Shown: piece after piece, positions 18,024 to 26,347 of the stretch
How positions within the stretch are numbered: position 1 is the first letter of the stretch
How the letters are laid out: each line of letters begins with the position of its first letter
From: an uncultured Bacteroidales bacterium
GTDB lineage: Bacteria; Bacteroidota; Bacteroidia; Bacteroidales; UBA932
Direction: 5' to 3'
NCBI GenBank assembly: GCA_900316795.1
Contig: ONEF01000009.1
Location: forward strand, 1 to 64,000
DNA length: 64,000 nucleotides
The notes under the pieces: model-generated
The model's input: the letters and a program-made list of their open reading frames with translations, nothing else
Databases searched by the model: none
Told to the model about the DNA's origin: nothing
Made by a program: the position numbers and the translations under genes

Positions 18024-20678
18024 TTACCTGCCGTACTGGTTCCTTATTTCCTCCAGTTTATCGTCCAGGGAAAGAAGGTCAGGAATCAGGCTCTGGCGCG
18101 GTTTTGCTCCATCAGCAGGACCCACGATGCCGGCCTTCTCCAACTGGTCTATGAGTTTTGAGGCTCTGTTGTAGCCAAGGTTCATCTTCCTTTGGATGAA
18201 TGATGCTGAACCGCTTCCGGCAGAAACTATCAGACGCGCCGCGTCGTCAAAGTACTCGTCCCTACGGCTCAGGTCTGTCTCACCTATCGGTACCGCCTTG
18301 TAGCCTACATCAGAAGAACTCTCCTCGTCATCGGGAGGTTCCGGCAAATATAATGCCGTAGAATAACCCGGCTGCTTTGCAATCGATTCAACCACACGGT
18401 CAATTTCCTTGGTCTCAATAAGAGCGCACTGCACTCGGGTTATATCGCTTCCTGTAGCGTAAAGCATATCTCCGCGGCCTATCAGCTGATTTGCTCCGCT
18501 CTCATCCAGAATGGTACGGGAATCTATGCTGGAACGCACATAGAATGCGATTCTGGCCGGGAAATTGGCCTTGATGTTACCTGTAATCACTGAAGCGGTA
18601 GGCCTCTGCGTTGCAATCACCAGATGTATGCCTATTGCACGGGCCAGCTGGGCCAGACGGGTGATAGGTATCTCAACATCCTTCCCTGCGGTAATAATCA
18701 GATCGGCATACTCATCGATGATTAGAACTATGTATGGAAGGAACCTGTGGCCTTTGCCCGGATTGAGTTTCCGCTCAAGGAACTTTTCATTGTATTCCTT
18801 TATGTTCCTTACCCTTGCAGCCTCCAGCAGCTTGTATCTCTCATCCATCTCAACGCAAAGAGACTTGAGTGTTGAGACAACCTTTTGTGTATCTGTAATT
18901 ACCGGAGTCTCCTTGTCTTCTGTATCCGGAAGGCAAGCCAGGAAATGCTTGTCCAGACGGGAGTAGAGAGAAAGCTCCACTCTCTTCGGGTCCACGAGCA
19001 CAAACTTTATCTCTGAAGGATGCTTGGTGTAGAGAAGTGAAGCTATCAGTGCGTTCAGTCCCACGGACTTGCCCTGGCCCGTAGCACCTGCTATAAGAAG
19101 GTGCGGAGTCTTGGCAAGGTCAAATGTGAACACCTCTCCGGAAATAGTCTTTCCGATAGCCACCGGAAGAGCATAGCCGCTTTCCTTGCTGCCAGGCTCT
19201 TTCATCCTGGTCTGGAGGTATTCCAGACAGGACATCATGGAAACCACGCTTGGCTTCTCGTTGGCAACCTCTATTCCCACCGCGTTGGTACCCGGAAGAG
19301 TTACAACCCTGACACCCTTCGCCGCCAGAGACAGCTGTATATCTTCCTCCAGACGCTTTATCTGGGATACCCTGATGCCGGGAGCAGGAACCACTTCATA
19401 AAGAGTTACCGTAGGACCTTTTACGGCGGAAACCTTGGCAACACCTATCTTGTAATTGGCAAGAGTAGCCACGATCTTGTTCTTGTTGCGCTCCATCTCG
19501 TCTCTTGACACCTCGTACCACTTGTCTCTGTAAGACTCCAGCAGATCAAGAGTAGGAGCTTCATAATAAGGGAGTTCCAGACGAGGATCAAATGTCTTTT
19601 GAAGTTCCTCCTCCGTATATTCGCCGAGAAGTTCATTCCCGGACGCACCATCAGTCTCCTTCACTTCCAGTTCCACGTCAGTACCCGGGGTGCTGCTCTT
19701 TGTTTCAGAGTTGCCCTCCACCGGAATGTTTTCAGATTGACCATCGCTGCCGGATAGATCCTCCTCTCCTACAACTTTTATTTCCAATGCCTTCTGACGG
19801 CGTGCAATCACATCTGCCTCATCCACAGGTTCTCCGCCACGTGTAATTGAAACTTCTCCTGAATCCGCAGCGGCTATAACCCCTGATGCTGGAGTCGGCT
19901 CGCCGTCTTTCTGGGTCATCCCGTCAGAGCCAGGCTCATTCTCGGCGATATTTTCACCGGAGTCTTCTTCTCCCGGTTCATCGGCAGGGAAGTCTTCACC
20001 TTCAAGGTCTCCCTCGAGATTGTCCTCCCCATCGCCGCCTGAGCGCTCCAGCCTTTGCCCAACTCCTGCAAAACCATCGCTAAGACGTTTGATAAGGCTC
20101 TTGTTGATGATTATGAGCCAGCCGATTATCGCGATAATAAGAATTGCGGCGGTGCCCGGAACTCCAGTCATGCTCTTTAGGTAAGAGTTTACATAATAGC
20201 CGTAAGAACCGCCGGCACTGGTTCCGAAGAGGCGGTCAACTCCCGTAAAGGAGAATATGAACGAGAACAGGACAGAAATCAGTATGCAGCCGAAAACCGT
20301 GATGAAGAACAGCCTCAGCAACCTGACCTTCTTTATCTTCAGGCAGAAAAGGGCTACCCCGAAGAAAAAGAACGGAATTATGAAGGCGCCGAGCCCGAAC
20401 AGCTTGGATACCAAAAGATTCGCCCACCAAAGACCAATTTTTCCGCCACCGTTTTCAACTGAAGACAGAGAACTGAAGATATCGTTCCCCATTATGGAAC
20501 TCTGGTCGTGAGCCCATGTGAAAATATATGACACCAAAGCTATGAGCGTATAGATAGCAATGGCCAAAGAAACCAGTCCGCAAATCAGATAGATGCCGTC
20601 TTTCCTCTGAGGGGCGGCCATCTCCTGCTCGGCGATTATCTGATCGTTTTCCTTCTGTTTTTTCTTGCTCTTTCCCAT
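18024..20678 (-). CDS. ftsK: DNA translocase FtsK
   Basis: The 884-residue protein has an N-terminal 4-TM domain (about residues 30-190), an acidic Glu/Gly/Asp linker (about 205-300), then the motor: Walker A GATGQGKSVGLNALI, Walker B VLIIDEYADLI, and TQRPTASVITGNIKANFPAR. It ends with a winged-helix gamma domain (SFIQRKMNLGYNRASKLIDQ) that in known FtsK reads polarity sequences. It moves chromosome termini during division. The ATG at 20678 shares its A with the stop of the DUF4290 gene (TAATG), which favours it over an ATG four codons upstream. Confidence 0.95.
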   Translation of the reverse strand: MGKSKKKQKENDQIIAEQEMAAPQRKDGIYLICGLVSLAIAIYTLIALVSYIFTWAHDQSSIMGNDIFSSLSSVENGGGKIGLWWANLLVSKLFGLGAFIIPFFFFGVALFCLKIKKVRLLRLFFITVFGCILISVLFSFIFSFTGVDRLFGTSAGGSYGYYVNSYLKSMTGVPGTAAILIIAIIGWLIIINKSLIKRLSDGFAGVGQRLERSGGDGEDNLEGDLEGEDFPADEPGEEDSGENIAENEPGSDGMTQKDGEPTPASGVIAAADSGEVSITRGGEPVDEADVIARRQKALEIKVVGEEDLSGSDGQSENIPVEGNSETKSSTPGTDVELEVKETDGASGNELLGEYTEEELQKTFDPRLELPYYEAPTLDLLESYRDKWYEVSRDEMERNKNKIVATLANYKIGVAKVSAVKGPTVTLYEVVPAPGIRVSQIKRLEEDIQLSLAAKGVRVVTLPGTNAVGIEVANEKPSVVSMMSCLEYLQTRMKEPGSKESGYALPVAIGKTISGEVFTFDLAKTPHLLIAGATGQGKSVGLNALIASLLYTKHPSEIKFVLVDPKRVELSLYSRLDKHFLACLPDTEDKETPVITDTQKVVSTLKSLCVEMDERYKLLEAARVRNIKEYNEKFLERKLNPGKGHRFLPYIVLIIDEYADLIITAGKDVEIPITRLAQLARAIGIHLVIATQRPTASVITGNIKANFPARIAFYVRSSIDSRTILDESGANQLIGRGDMLYATGSDITRVQCALIETKEIDRVVESIAKQPGYSTALYLPEPPDDEESSSDVGYKAVPIGETDLSRRDEYFDDAARLIVSAGSGSASFIQRKMNLGYNRASKLIDQLEKAGIVGPADGAKPRQSLIPDLLSLDDKLEEIRNQYGR

Positions 20679-21328
20679 TACTTCTTCCACCTCTTGTTCT
20701 TCTGCTTCTTGTTGTTGTTATGCTGTGGGCGCGGTTGCTGCGGAGTACCAGGAATGTGTGGTTTACGGGTAGAGGCGTCCGCCTGCCCTGCTCCGATGTG
20801 AACATCCTCCGGAACCGTGATGCGTCCGCCGGACAGCATCTTTATATCTTCGAAGATGGTCTCTTCAGACACTGAGTCCTTGTTCCAGATAAGATACTGC
20901 TGCTTCATGTAGTAAGCAATGACTTTTATCATGTACTTCTTAACGTCATCGTCCTCACGGTCAGCAATCAAGTCTATCATGTTCTGGATGTTACGGCCAT
21001 AGCAGGCAGCTCTGATCTTGTCTTTTTTCAGAGGTATCGGATCCGGGCGCGTCTGAACGCTCTCCCTTGAAGGAAGCGGATAAGGAGAATCTATATCTAT
21101 CTTGAAGTCAGAAATAATCTGCACATGATCCCAAAGCTTATGGCGGAAATCCACTACATCCCTCAGCTGCGGATTAAGGGTCCCCATCACGGAAACAACA
21201 GCCTGGATCTGTTCGTTGCGCTTCTTGCGGTCCGGAATGTTTGCCACATACTCAATCATGTCCTGCACATGCCGTCCATATTCAGGCATCAGAAGCTTAG
21301 CCCTTGTAGTATTGTAATTGTTGTCCAT
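20678..21328 (-). CDS. DUF4290 domain protein
   Basis: The 216-residue protein of the Bacteroidetes-specific DUF4290 family has no known function. Two repeats of a helical motif are visible: PEYGRHVQDMIEYVANIPDR near residue 15, and CYGRNIQNMIDLIADRED near residue 108. The last 40 residues are a Pro/Gln/Asn/Lys-rich basic tail (NNNKKQKNKRWKK). It is translationally coupled to ftsK through TAATG and lies 12 bases after the preceding gene, so a role linked to division or the chromosome is possible but unproven. Confidence 0.85.
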   Translation of the reverse strand: MDNNYNTTRAKLLMPEYGRHVQDMIEYVANIPDRKKRNEQIQAVVSVMGTLNPQLRDVVDFRHKLWDHVQIISDFKIDIDSPYPLPSRESVQTRPDPIPLKKDKIRAACYGRNIQNMIDLIADREDDDVKKYMIKVIAYYMKQQYLIWNKDSVSEETIFEDIKMLSGGRITVPEDVHIGAGQADASTRKPHIPGTPQQPRPQHNNNKKQKNKRWKK

Positions 21329-21340
21329 AATGTGGCGAAT

Positions 21341-23101
21341 TTACAAAAAGAAAACGGAAGTATCTTCCAAGTAGTCCATGAAAAATTCAGGACGCTCACC
21401 TTCCGCAGTGTTTTTCAATAAGTTGACTCCATAACCGGTAGCCGCGAAACCGAATTCCTGCCTCCTGCATGAAAGTCCCCTGCGGCTATCCCTTTTCAAG
21501 GTTCCGGAAGTTTTGGACCTACCCTCAACACGGCACTGGACCGCGTCCGCTCCAGCATAAAATGCAGAACATATATCGCTGAGGAAATTCTTGCCCACCG
21601 TGCATCCGGCCTTCAGAACAACAAATGCATCAGCTTCTGAAGATGACACCTCCAGGTTGGACAGCACCTTGCCGGCAGAAAGGCGGAAAGGCCTGACTTC
21701 ATACTCAAAACCCAAGGCAGACACTTCCATAAGGCTCTCCGCTCCCTTGGAATCTTCTCCGGTAGAGGAATAGTACAAGCTCCGGCAAGTCTTCTCCACC
21801 AAAGCAGGAGTATAGCTGCTGCACAAAAGCACCACAAAACTGAACCTTCTCTCAGAAGGAAGATAACGCCGCGGCTTCCCGGCATCTTTCAGCACTTTGC
21901 GGCTCTTCCCGGAAACCGGCATATCTACAAGGAGGATTCCGGAATTCGGGATATTGGAGGCAAAAGCCTTGTAAGACTCAGGCCATCCGGCCTTTGCGTC
22001 TGAAACTATGATATTCAGCGATGCGTCCTGAAGATAGGCCTCAGGCACTTTTTCTGTGGACAAAGGAGGGTGGAGCATTATCAGAAGATTGCCTGAATTC
22101 TCTTCTTTCAGACGCACAGTATCCGGGAAACGGTATGCAGTTGAAGAAGAATCAAGATCCTGACCATATTCCATAAGATGAGACGCCCTGCCCTCGATCA
22201 GAGCCTCAAGCAATCCGCTGCGTCTGATCTTGTAAACGCAAGTTTCATCAACGCAGAGAATATTTACCAGACAAGCCTCTTTGTCAGGGATGGACTTTCT
22301 TATTCTGGAAGCCAACTCCCCTACCTGTCTTTTGCGTATCAGAGCACCGCAATACTTTTCCTTGAAATGAGGGAACTCTTCCAAAGCCCCCAACAATACG
22401 GAACTGCCGCCGCGGCCTGAATCCTTCCCGCCTTCTATGGCTTTGGACGCTTCCTTGAGACTCCTCAGCCCTTCTTCCTTGTAGAGCCTGCGTCTTCTCA
22501 TCCACCATATTGCACAAAGAACCAGCCAGATGAAGAGCAACAGAGCCAGACAGGCACAGCAAGAACGCCACGGCAAGCTTCCCAAACCGAGACCGAAAAG
22601 AGAATTCCCCGCCCCCGCTTCCTTCATTTCTCCCTTGAAAGCCTCGGGAACCATAGCCAAAGCCCTGGAAGAAAAGAACTCAAACGTCTTCAGAGAAGAA
22701 AGGGAATCATACGAGAAGTAACTTATACAGACTTCTCCACCCTTGGACGAAGAGCAAAGTTTCTTCATTGCCAGAAGGCTGGAGTCCGGGCTGAAAGACT
22801 TGAGGACAGCATTTACCTTGCCGTCAGGCTCGGCGATGCTTCTGGCAAGAAGAGATGAAAAATCTCCCCTCATCGCGCTAAGGGCACCGCCCTTGGCAAT
22901 TTGGGGAGATTTCAGATTGAGAGAAATGGAGCGGGCTACAGAGTCCAGGGCAGCGGGATTTCCGGTCAAGCGGATTCTGGCCCTATGACCGTATTCCCTG
23001 ACTGTCAGACATAAAGCTGCAGCCAGCACAGCAAAGACAACTGTACAAACCACGCCCCGCCTCAGGGCGGCCCTGCGGAATGCCCTGCCCCTGATGCTCA
23101 T
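21341..23101 (-). CDS. Unknown two-TM protein; possible degenerate Wzc-like / GT2-like fusion
   Basis: I do not recognise a family with confidence. Visible layout of the 586 residues: an N-terminal membrane helix (about 15-32), a 150-residue segment, a second helix (CCACLALLLFIWLVLCAIWW, about 183-202), a basic stop-transfer MRRRR, then a soluble part. The two-helix plan with a cytosolic domain is that of Wzz/Wzc proteins, and LLIMLHPPLS resembles the late part of a BY-kinase, but no Walker A is present. Residues about 485-570 (ADAFVVLKAGC, FYAGADAVQCRVEG) resemble a GT2 glycosyltransferase in which the DxD is replaced by KAG. ATG 23101 is preferred to TTG 23104. It sits between DUF3868 and DUF4290 genes, with 9 and 12-base gaps. 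Confidence 0.5.
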   Translation of the reverse strand: MSIRGRAFRRAALRRGVVCTVVFAVLAAALCLTVREYGHRARIRLTGNPAALDSVARSISLNLKSPQIAKGGALSAMRGDFSSLLARSIAEPDGKVNAVLKSFSPDSSLLAMKKLCSSSKGGEVCISYFSYDSLSSLKTFEFFSSRALAMVPEAFKGEMKEAGAGNSLFGLGLGSLPWRSCCACLALLLFIWLVLCAIWWMRRRRLYKEEGLRSLKEASKAIEGGKDSGRGGSSVLLGALEEFPHFKEKYCGALIRKRQVGELASRIRKSIPDKEACLVNILCVDETCVYKIRRSGLLEALIEGRASHLMEYGQDLDSSSTAYRFPDTVRLKEENSGNLLIMLHPPLSTEKVPEAYLQDASLNIIVSDAKAGWPESYKAFASNIPNSGILLVDMPVSGKSRKVLKDAGKPRRYLPSERRFSFVVLLCSSYTPALVEKTCRSLYYSSTGEDSKGAESLMEVSALGFEYEVRPFRLSAGKVLSNLEVSSSEADAFVVLKAGCTVGKNFLSDICSAFYAGADAVQCRVEGRSKTSGTLKRDSRRGLSCRRQEFGFAATGYGVNLLKNTAEGERPEFFMDYLEDTSVFFL

Positions 23102-23112
23102 CAAAACCTCAA

Positions 23113-24594
23113 CTATTCAGACACAGATTTCAGCACATCCGCCTTCTGGATCTGCTCCAGAGCCTTCGCTGCCTGAGGTACCTTGTCCTTTATGGATGCA
23201 AACATCTGAGCCGCCTTTGCATAGTTCTTGTTCAAAGCCTGATAAACGGCCTTAGCGTATGTAAAGTACGGAGCCTGATTGCTGCGGCCCCCGTCAGGAA
23301 GCTTTGAAAGCAGTTCTCCTGCCCTTGCCATATTACCGGAACCCATAGCGGAATTGGCAGCATTGAGGATGGCAATCTCATTAGAAGGATACTGGGCAAG
23401 AGCCTTCTCCATAATGTCACAGAACTCCGGGCTTCCGGCCTGGCAGGAATTTGCGGCCATGAAGAATTCGTTAAGGCTGAGATCCTTAGGATTGGAGTTT
23501 ATCTTGGCCTTTATCTGGTTGACATCAACATAAGGCACTACCTCATAGTCAACGACATAACTTGCTCTTCTGAGGGCCGGATAGCACTCGCCTTTGATCT
23601 GCTTGTACTGGACTGGGAAAGCGGACGCAAGTTTCTTGTCCTTGGCATCAGGAGACAGGCTGCCCTTAACAATTGCCAGAATCTCGTCTTTCTTGTCCAG
23701 GGAAGAAGCCTCTATCCAGCGGCAAACGCCGTCCCAATCCTCAGCCACATAAGAAGTGGATACAGGAATTTCTTTGGTTCCCAGAGCCTTGGAAATAACT
23801 CCCTTCAGGCTCTCGGTACGGGCCTTTGCAAGTTTTTCGTTTACAGAATAACTTCCGTCAGGAGATGCAAAGCCCTTAAGAGCGATGCCCTTGACCTTAT
23901 ACTCTTCAGGATTGTCTTTGAGAACTTTGACAAAATCCAGAATCTTGTTTATCTCGGCAGCGTTGTTCTGGAAATTTTCAACAACGGCGCTCTTTCCCAC
24001 AGCATAGGAAAGGTAAGCCTCGCCTTGCTCCGCACGGTTCTTGACAGCCTCAGCTACAGGCTGTACATACTGGAAATCAGGAGCAAACCTGAATTCCTGC
24101 TTCAAGTATGAGGCCAGTGTCTCAACACCCTGCCCAAGAGTTGTGTTGCAGCATCCGCGGCTTGTCTGTTTCAAAAGCAGCTGGCAGTTGTCCATCCATT
24201 TCTCGTAAGGAACGCTTGCTGTATAATGCTCGGTAGCCGGAGCCTTCTTTGTGTTGTACAACTTGAAGGTTCTGGCCGATGTATGATGTTCCCTGACATA
24301 TTTCCAGTAGCGGTTGCTGCCGTAAAGCCCCAGTGCAGGAAGCTCCTTGGTATGGGTTCCGTCCGTAAGATAAGGAACAATGTCCAGAGACTCCTTCTTT
24401 TCAACAGATGCAGCCGCATAGTCTATGTCCATAGCCACCTTCATCAGTCCTCCTTCCTGAACAAGAGTTACATTGCTTGTCCTGACGCCCTTGGTAAAGA
24501 CATCTCCTGTACGGTTGACTACCTTCTGGGCGTATGCTGAGCCAATCATCAGAAAAGCTGCAGCCAACAATATATATTTTCTCATGATTTTCAT
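23113..24594 (-). CDS. DUF3868 / OmpA-like periplasmic protein (pilus-associated type)
   Basis: The 493-residue protein has a signal peptide (MRKYILLAAAFLMIGSAYA). Residues about 25-125 form a beta-rich DUF3868-like domain. Residues about 235-275 carry the OmpA-like signature GIALKGFASPDGSYSVNEKL, a peptidoglycan-contacting fold. The C-terminal third is helical with TPR-like repeats (NEIAILNAANSAMGSGNMAR). In Bacteroidales this protein normally follows a DUF3575 protein and accompanies fimbrillin loci, as here. Two Met starts (24594, 24585) are possible. Confidence 0.8.
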   Translation of the reverse strand: MKIMRKYILLAAAFLMIGSAYAQKVVNRTGDVFTKGVRTSNVTLVQEGGLMKVAMDIDYAAASVEKKESLDIVPYLTDGTHTKELPALGLYGSNRYWKYVREHHTSARTFKLYNTKKAPATEHYTASVPYEKWMDNCQLLLKQTSRGCCNTTLGQGVETLASYLKQEFRFAPDFQYVQPVAEAVKNRAEQGEAYLSYAVGKSAVVENFQNNAAEINKILDFVKVLKDNPEEYKVKGIALKGFASPDGSYSVNEKLAKARTESLKGVISKALGTKEIPVSTSYVAEDWDGVCRWIEASSLDKKDEILAIVKGSLSPDAKDKKLASAFPVQYKQIKGECYPALRRASYVVDYEVVPYVDVNQIKAKINSNPKDLSLNEFFMAANSCQAGSPEFCDIMEKALAQYPSNEIAILNAANSAMGSGNMARAGELLSKLPDGGRSNQAPYFTYAKAVYQALNKNYAKAAQMFASIKDKVPQAAKALEQIQKADVLKSVSE

Positions 24595-24609
24595 TTTTGT
24601 CGCGATAAT

Positions 24610-25203
24610 TTAGAATACATATACCAGACTCAAAGAAAGCTTTGTAGGACCAAAGAAATGGCGGTTGTGGTCTTTAACGTAAGGAGTGTGCGCGTTATAA
24701 GGCTTGTACTTGTCCTGACGCGTGAACATATAACCCAAAGCCGCTTCTACCTCAAGGTTCAGATGCCTGGAAAGAACCCAGTCATGGCCCCAGCCGGCAC
24801 CAACTCCGGCAAACCAGCCCTCATAGCGCTTGTCTTTCATGTTCTTGAAGTTATAGCCCAGTACTTTGAATTTCAGGAAGTCTATGTTACCCACATCGTA
24901 CATTCCACCAAGGGCGTGGAAGGCAAAGAAATTGCCGGCAAAGCGGTCGCAAGTCCAATATCTGAGTTCAGGCTGCACCATCCAGTGCTTCCAGCGGTGT
25001 CCACCCGGAAAACGGAACGGGTTGAAGTTACCGGAAACGTCCATAGTCCATTTCTCGCTCAAACCGAACTCTATTCCCAGATTCAAAGTGGCGGTTGCAT
25101 CATAGAGCAGATTGCTCTTGACGGCCGCTTTCTGCCCCTTCGCCTCATTGGCAAAGCATACCAGCAGCAAAAGCGCTGCTGCAAAAAGAGTCTTGATTTT
25201 CAT
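24610..25203 (-). CDS. DUF3575 domain outer-membrane beta-barrel-like protein
   Basis: The 197-residue protein has a signal peptide and the DUF3575 pattern: AAVKSNLLYDATATLNLGIE, WTMDVSGNFNPF, WKHWMVQPELRYW, and GWFAGVGAGWGHDW, ending in an aromatic LSLVYVF as outer-membrane barrels do. It is first in a run of closely spaced genes continuing through DUF3868 and possibly to ftsK. The same domain is fused to an OmpA module in the protein at 42271-44016. Confidence 0.85.
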   Translation of the reverse strand: MKIKTLFAAALLLLVCFANEAKGQKAAVKSNLLYDATATLNLGIEFGLSEKWTMDVSGNFNPFRFPGGHRWKHWMVQPELRYWTCDRFAGNFFAFHALGGMYDVGNIDFLKFKVLGYNFKNMKDKRYEGWFAGVGAGWGHDWVLSRHLNLEVEAALGYMFTRQDKYKPYNAHTPYVKDHNRHFFGPTKLSLSLVYVF

Positions 25204-25252
25204 CGGCTGTTATGTTTGTAATAAACTTTATAATCCCATTAACGCAAGTGTA

Positions 25253-25260
25253 CAAATATA
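25253..25260 (-). promoter_or_regulatory. -7 box upstream of the DUF3575 gene
   Basis: Read on the minus strand this is TATATTTG, about 50 bases before ATG 25203. No -33 TTTG is evident. It probably drives the DUF3575-DUF3868 pair and perhaps the genes beyond. Confidence 0.4.
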
Positions 25261-25345
25261 ATAAGAAATTTCCCATTAGTTACTCTATGTATATCTGTAT
25301 TTTGAGGAGCTTCCAGTCACTCCTGGCGATTATGACATTAAGAGA

Positions 25346-26317
25346 TTACCAGTTTATCAGATAGTCGATAGCGGAGGAAACATCTGCATCCTTGAGCTGG
25401 ATGACCCCTTCCCTGTCCAAAATGTAAACAGAGGGCTGGTGGCGGATGCTGTAAATGGAATTGATGATAATGCTGCCGTCATCTGAGGCCTTGAACCAAG
25501 TGTCCGGAATCATGGAAAGCACATCTTTCAGACGGCCCTCCACACAAACAGCCAGCACCTTGAGCTCATCCTCGGAAATCTTTTTGGAAACAGCCGGAGA
25601 ATACTTAAGCCTGGCTATTCCGTCTTTGCAGTCCCGGCAGTCCGCAGAAAAGAAAACAATCATCAAAGATTGCCTCTCGGAAAGTCCTCCCAGAACCTTG
25701 TATAAAGAAGCACTCTTACCATCCCCCAGCTCAAAAGCGAAATCCTCAGCCATGGAGCCAACCATATTCCTCTTTATCTGGGCCACAAGGAACTTCTCCC
25801 GGCTTTTTTCTATATCAGCGATGTCTTCCCTTGCAATCTTGTGGTCCAGGAACGGCAGCAGCATTTCCTCATTGTAGTAAGGAGACTGGACACTGTAGAA
25901 ATACTTCTCCGCCGCTGAAAGAAAGAATCCGTATGGATCAGGGCTACCATAAGCGCTGCCTGCAACAGTTCCACGTACAGTTACAGTTGCTTCCAACGCC
26001 CTGTCCATTAGCTCACTGACAGCCTGAATGGCAACGGAATCAGATGAAGAGCCAAGAAGTGCAAAGAAGCCTGCCACCTTCTCCTCCATCGCTGAGAAAG
26101 ATTCTTCTGCTGATACTCCAACGGGCAAGGCATAAAGGGTACTGTCAGACAAATCCACATTGTCCCAAAAATGAACAGCGGCAGAATCCACCCGGCTCTG
26201 CGTAATCTTGCCTGCATCTTGCGCCAGACAATCCGCCCCGCAAACACAGTAAAAACCACAAAGCACTGCAAGCAAAGCAGCCCTCAAAGTCATTCTGTCC
26301 ATTTCAAAAACCTTCAT
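25346..26317 (-). CDS. DUF5106 / thioredoxin-like exported protein
   Basis: The 323-residue protein has a signal sequence (ALLAVLCGFYCVCGADCLAQ), an all-helical DUF5106-like middle (about 40-180) and a C-terminal thioredoxin-like domain (about 185-320) with the redox site FFSADCRDCKDG (CRDC) and a late cis-Pro region RHQPSVYILDREG. It is presumably a periplasmic thiol-disulfide protein of the TlpA/ResA type; the partner is unknown. The start is ATG 26317. A TTG 18 bases upstream is also in frame. A CTCAGCGAT copy at 26088 lies in the coding strand, reading Ser-Ala-Met. Confidence 0.8.
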   Translation of the reverse strand: MKVFEMDRMTLRAALLAVLCGFYCVCGADCLAQDAGKITQSRVDSAAVHFWDNVDLSDSTLYALPVGVSAEESFSAMEEKVAGFFALLGSSSDSVAIQAVSELMDRALEATVTVRGTVAGSAYGSPDPYGFFLSAAEKYFYSVQSPYYNEEMLLPFLDHKIAREDIADIEKSREKFLVAQIKRNMVGSMAEDFAFELGDGKSASLYKVLGGLSERQSLMIVFFSADCRDCKDGIARLKYSPAVSKKISEDELKVLAVCVEGRLKDVLSMIPDTWFKASDDGSIIINSIYSIRHQPSVYILDREGVIQLKDADVSSAIDYLINW

Positions 26318-26347
26318 ATTATTCCTGACTCTCAATTATAAATCCTG

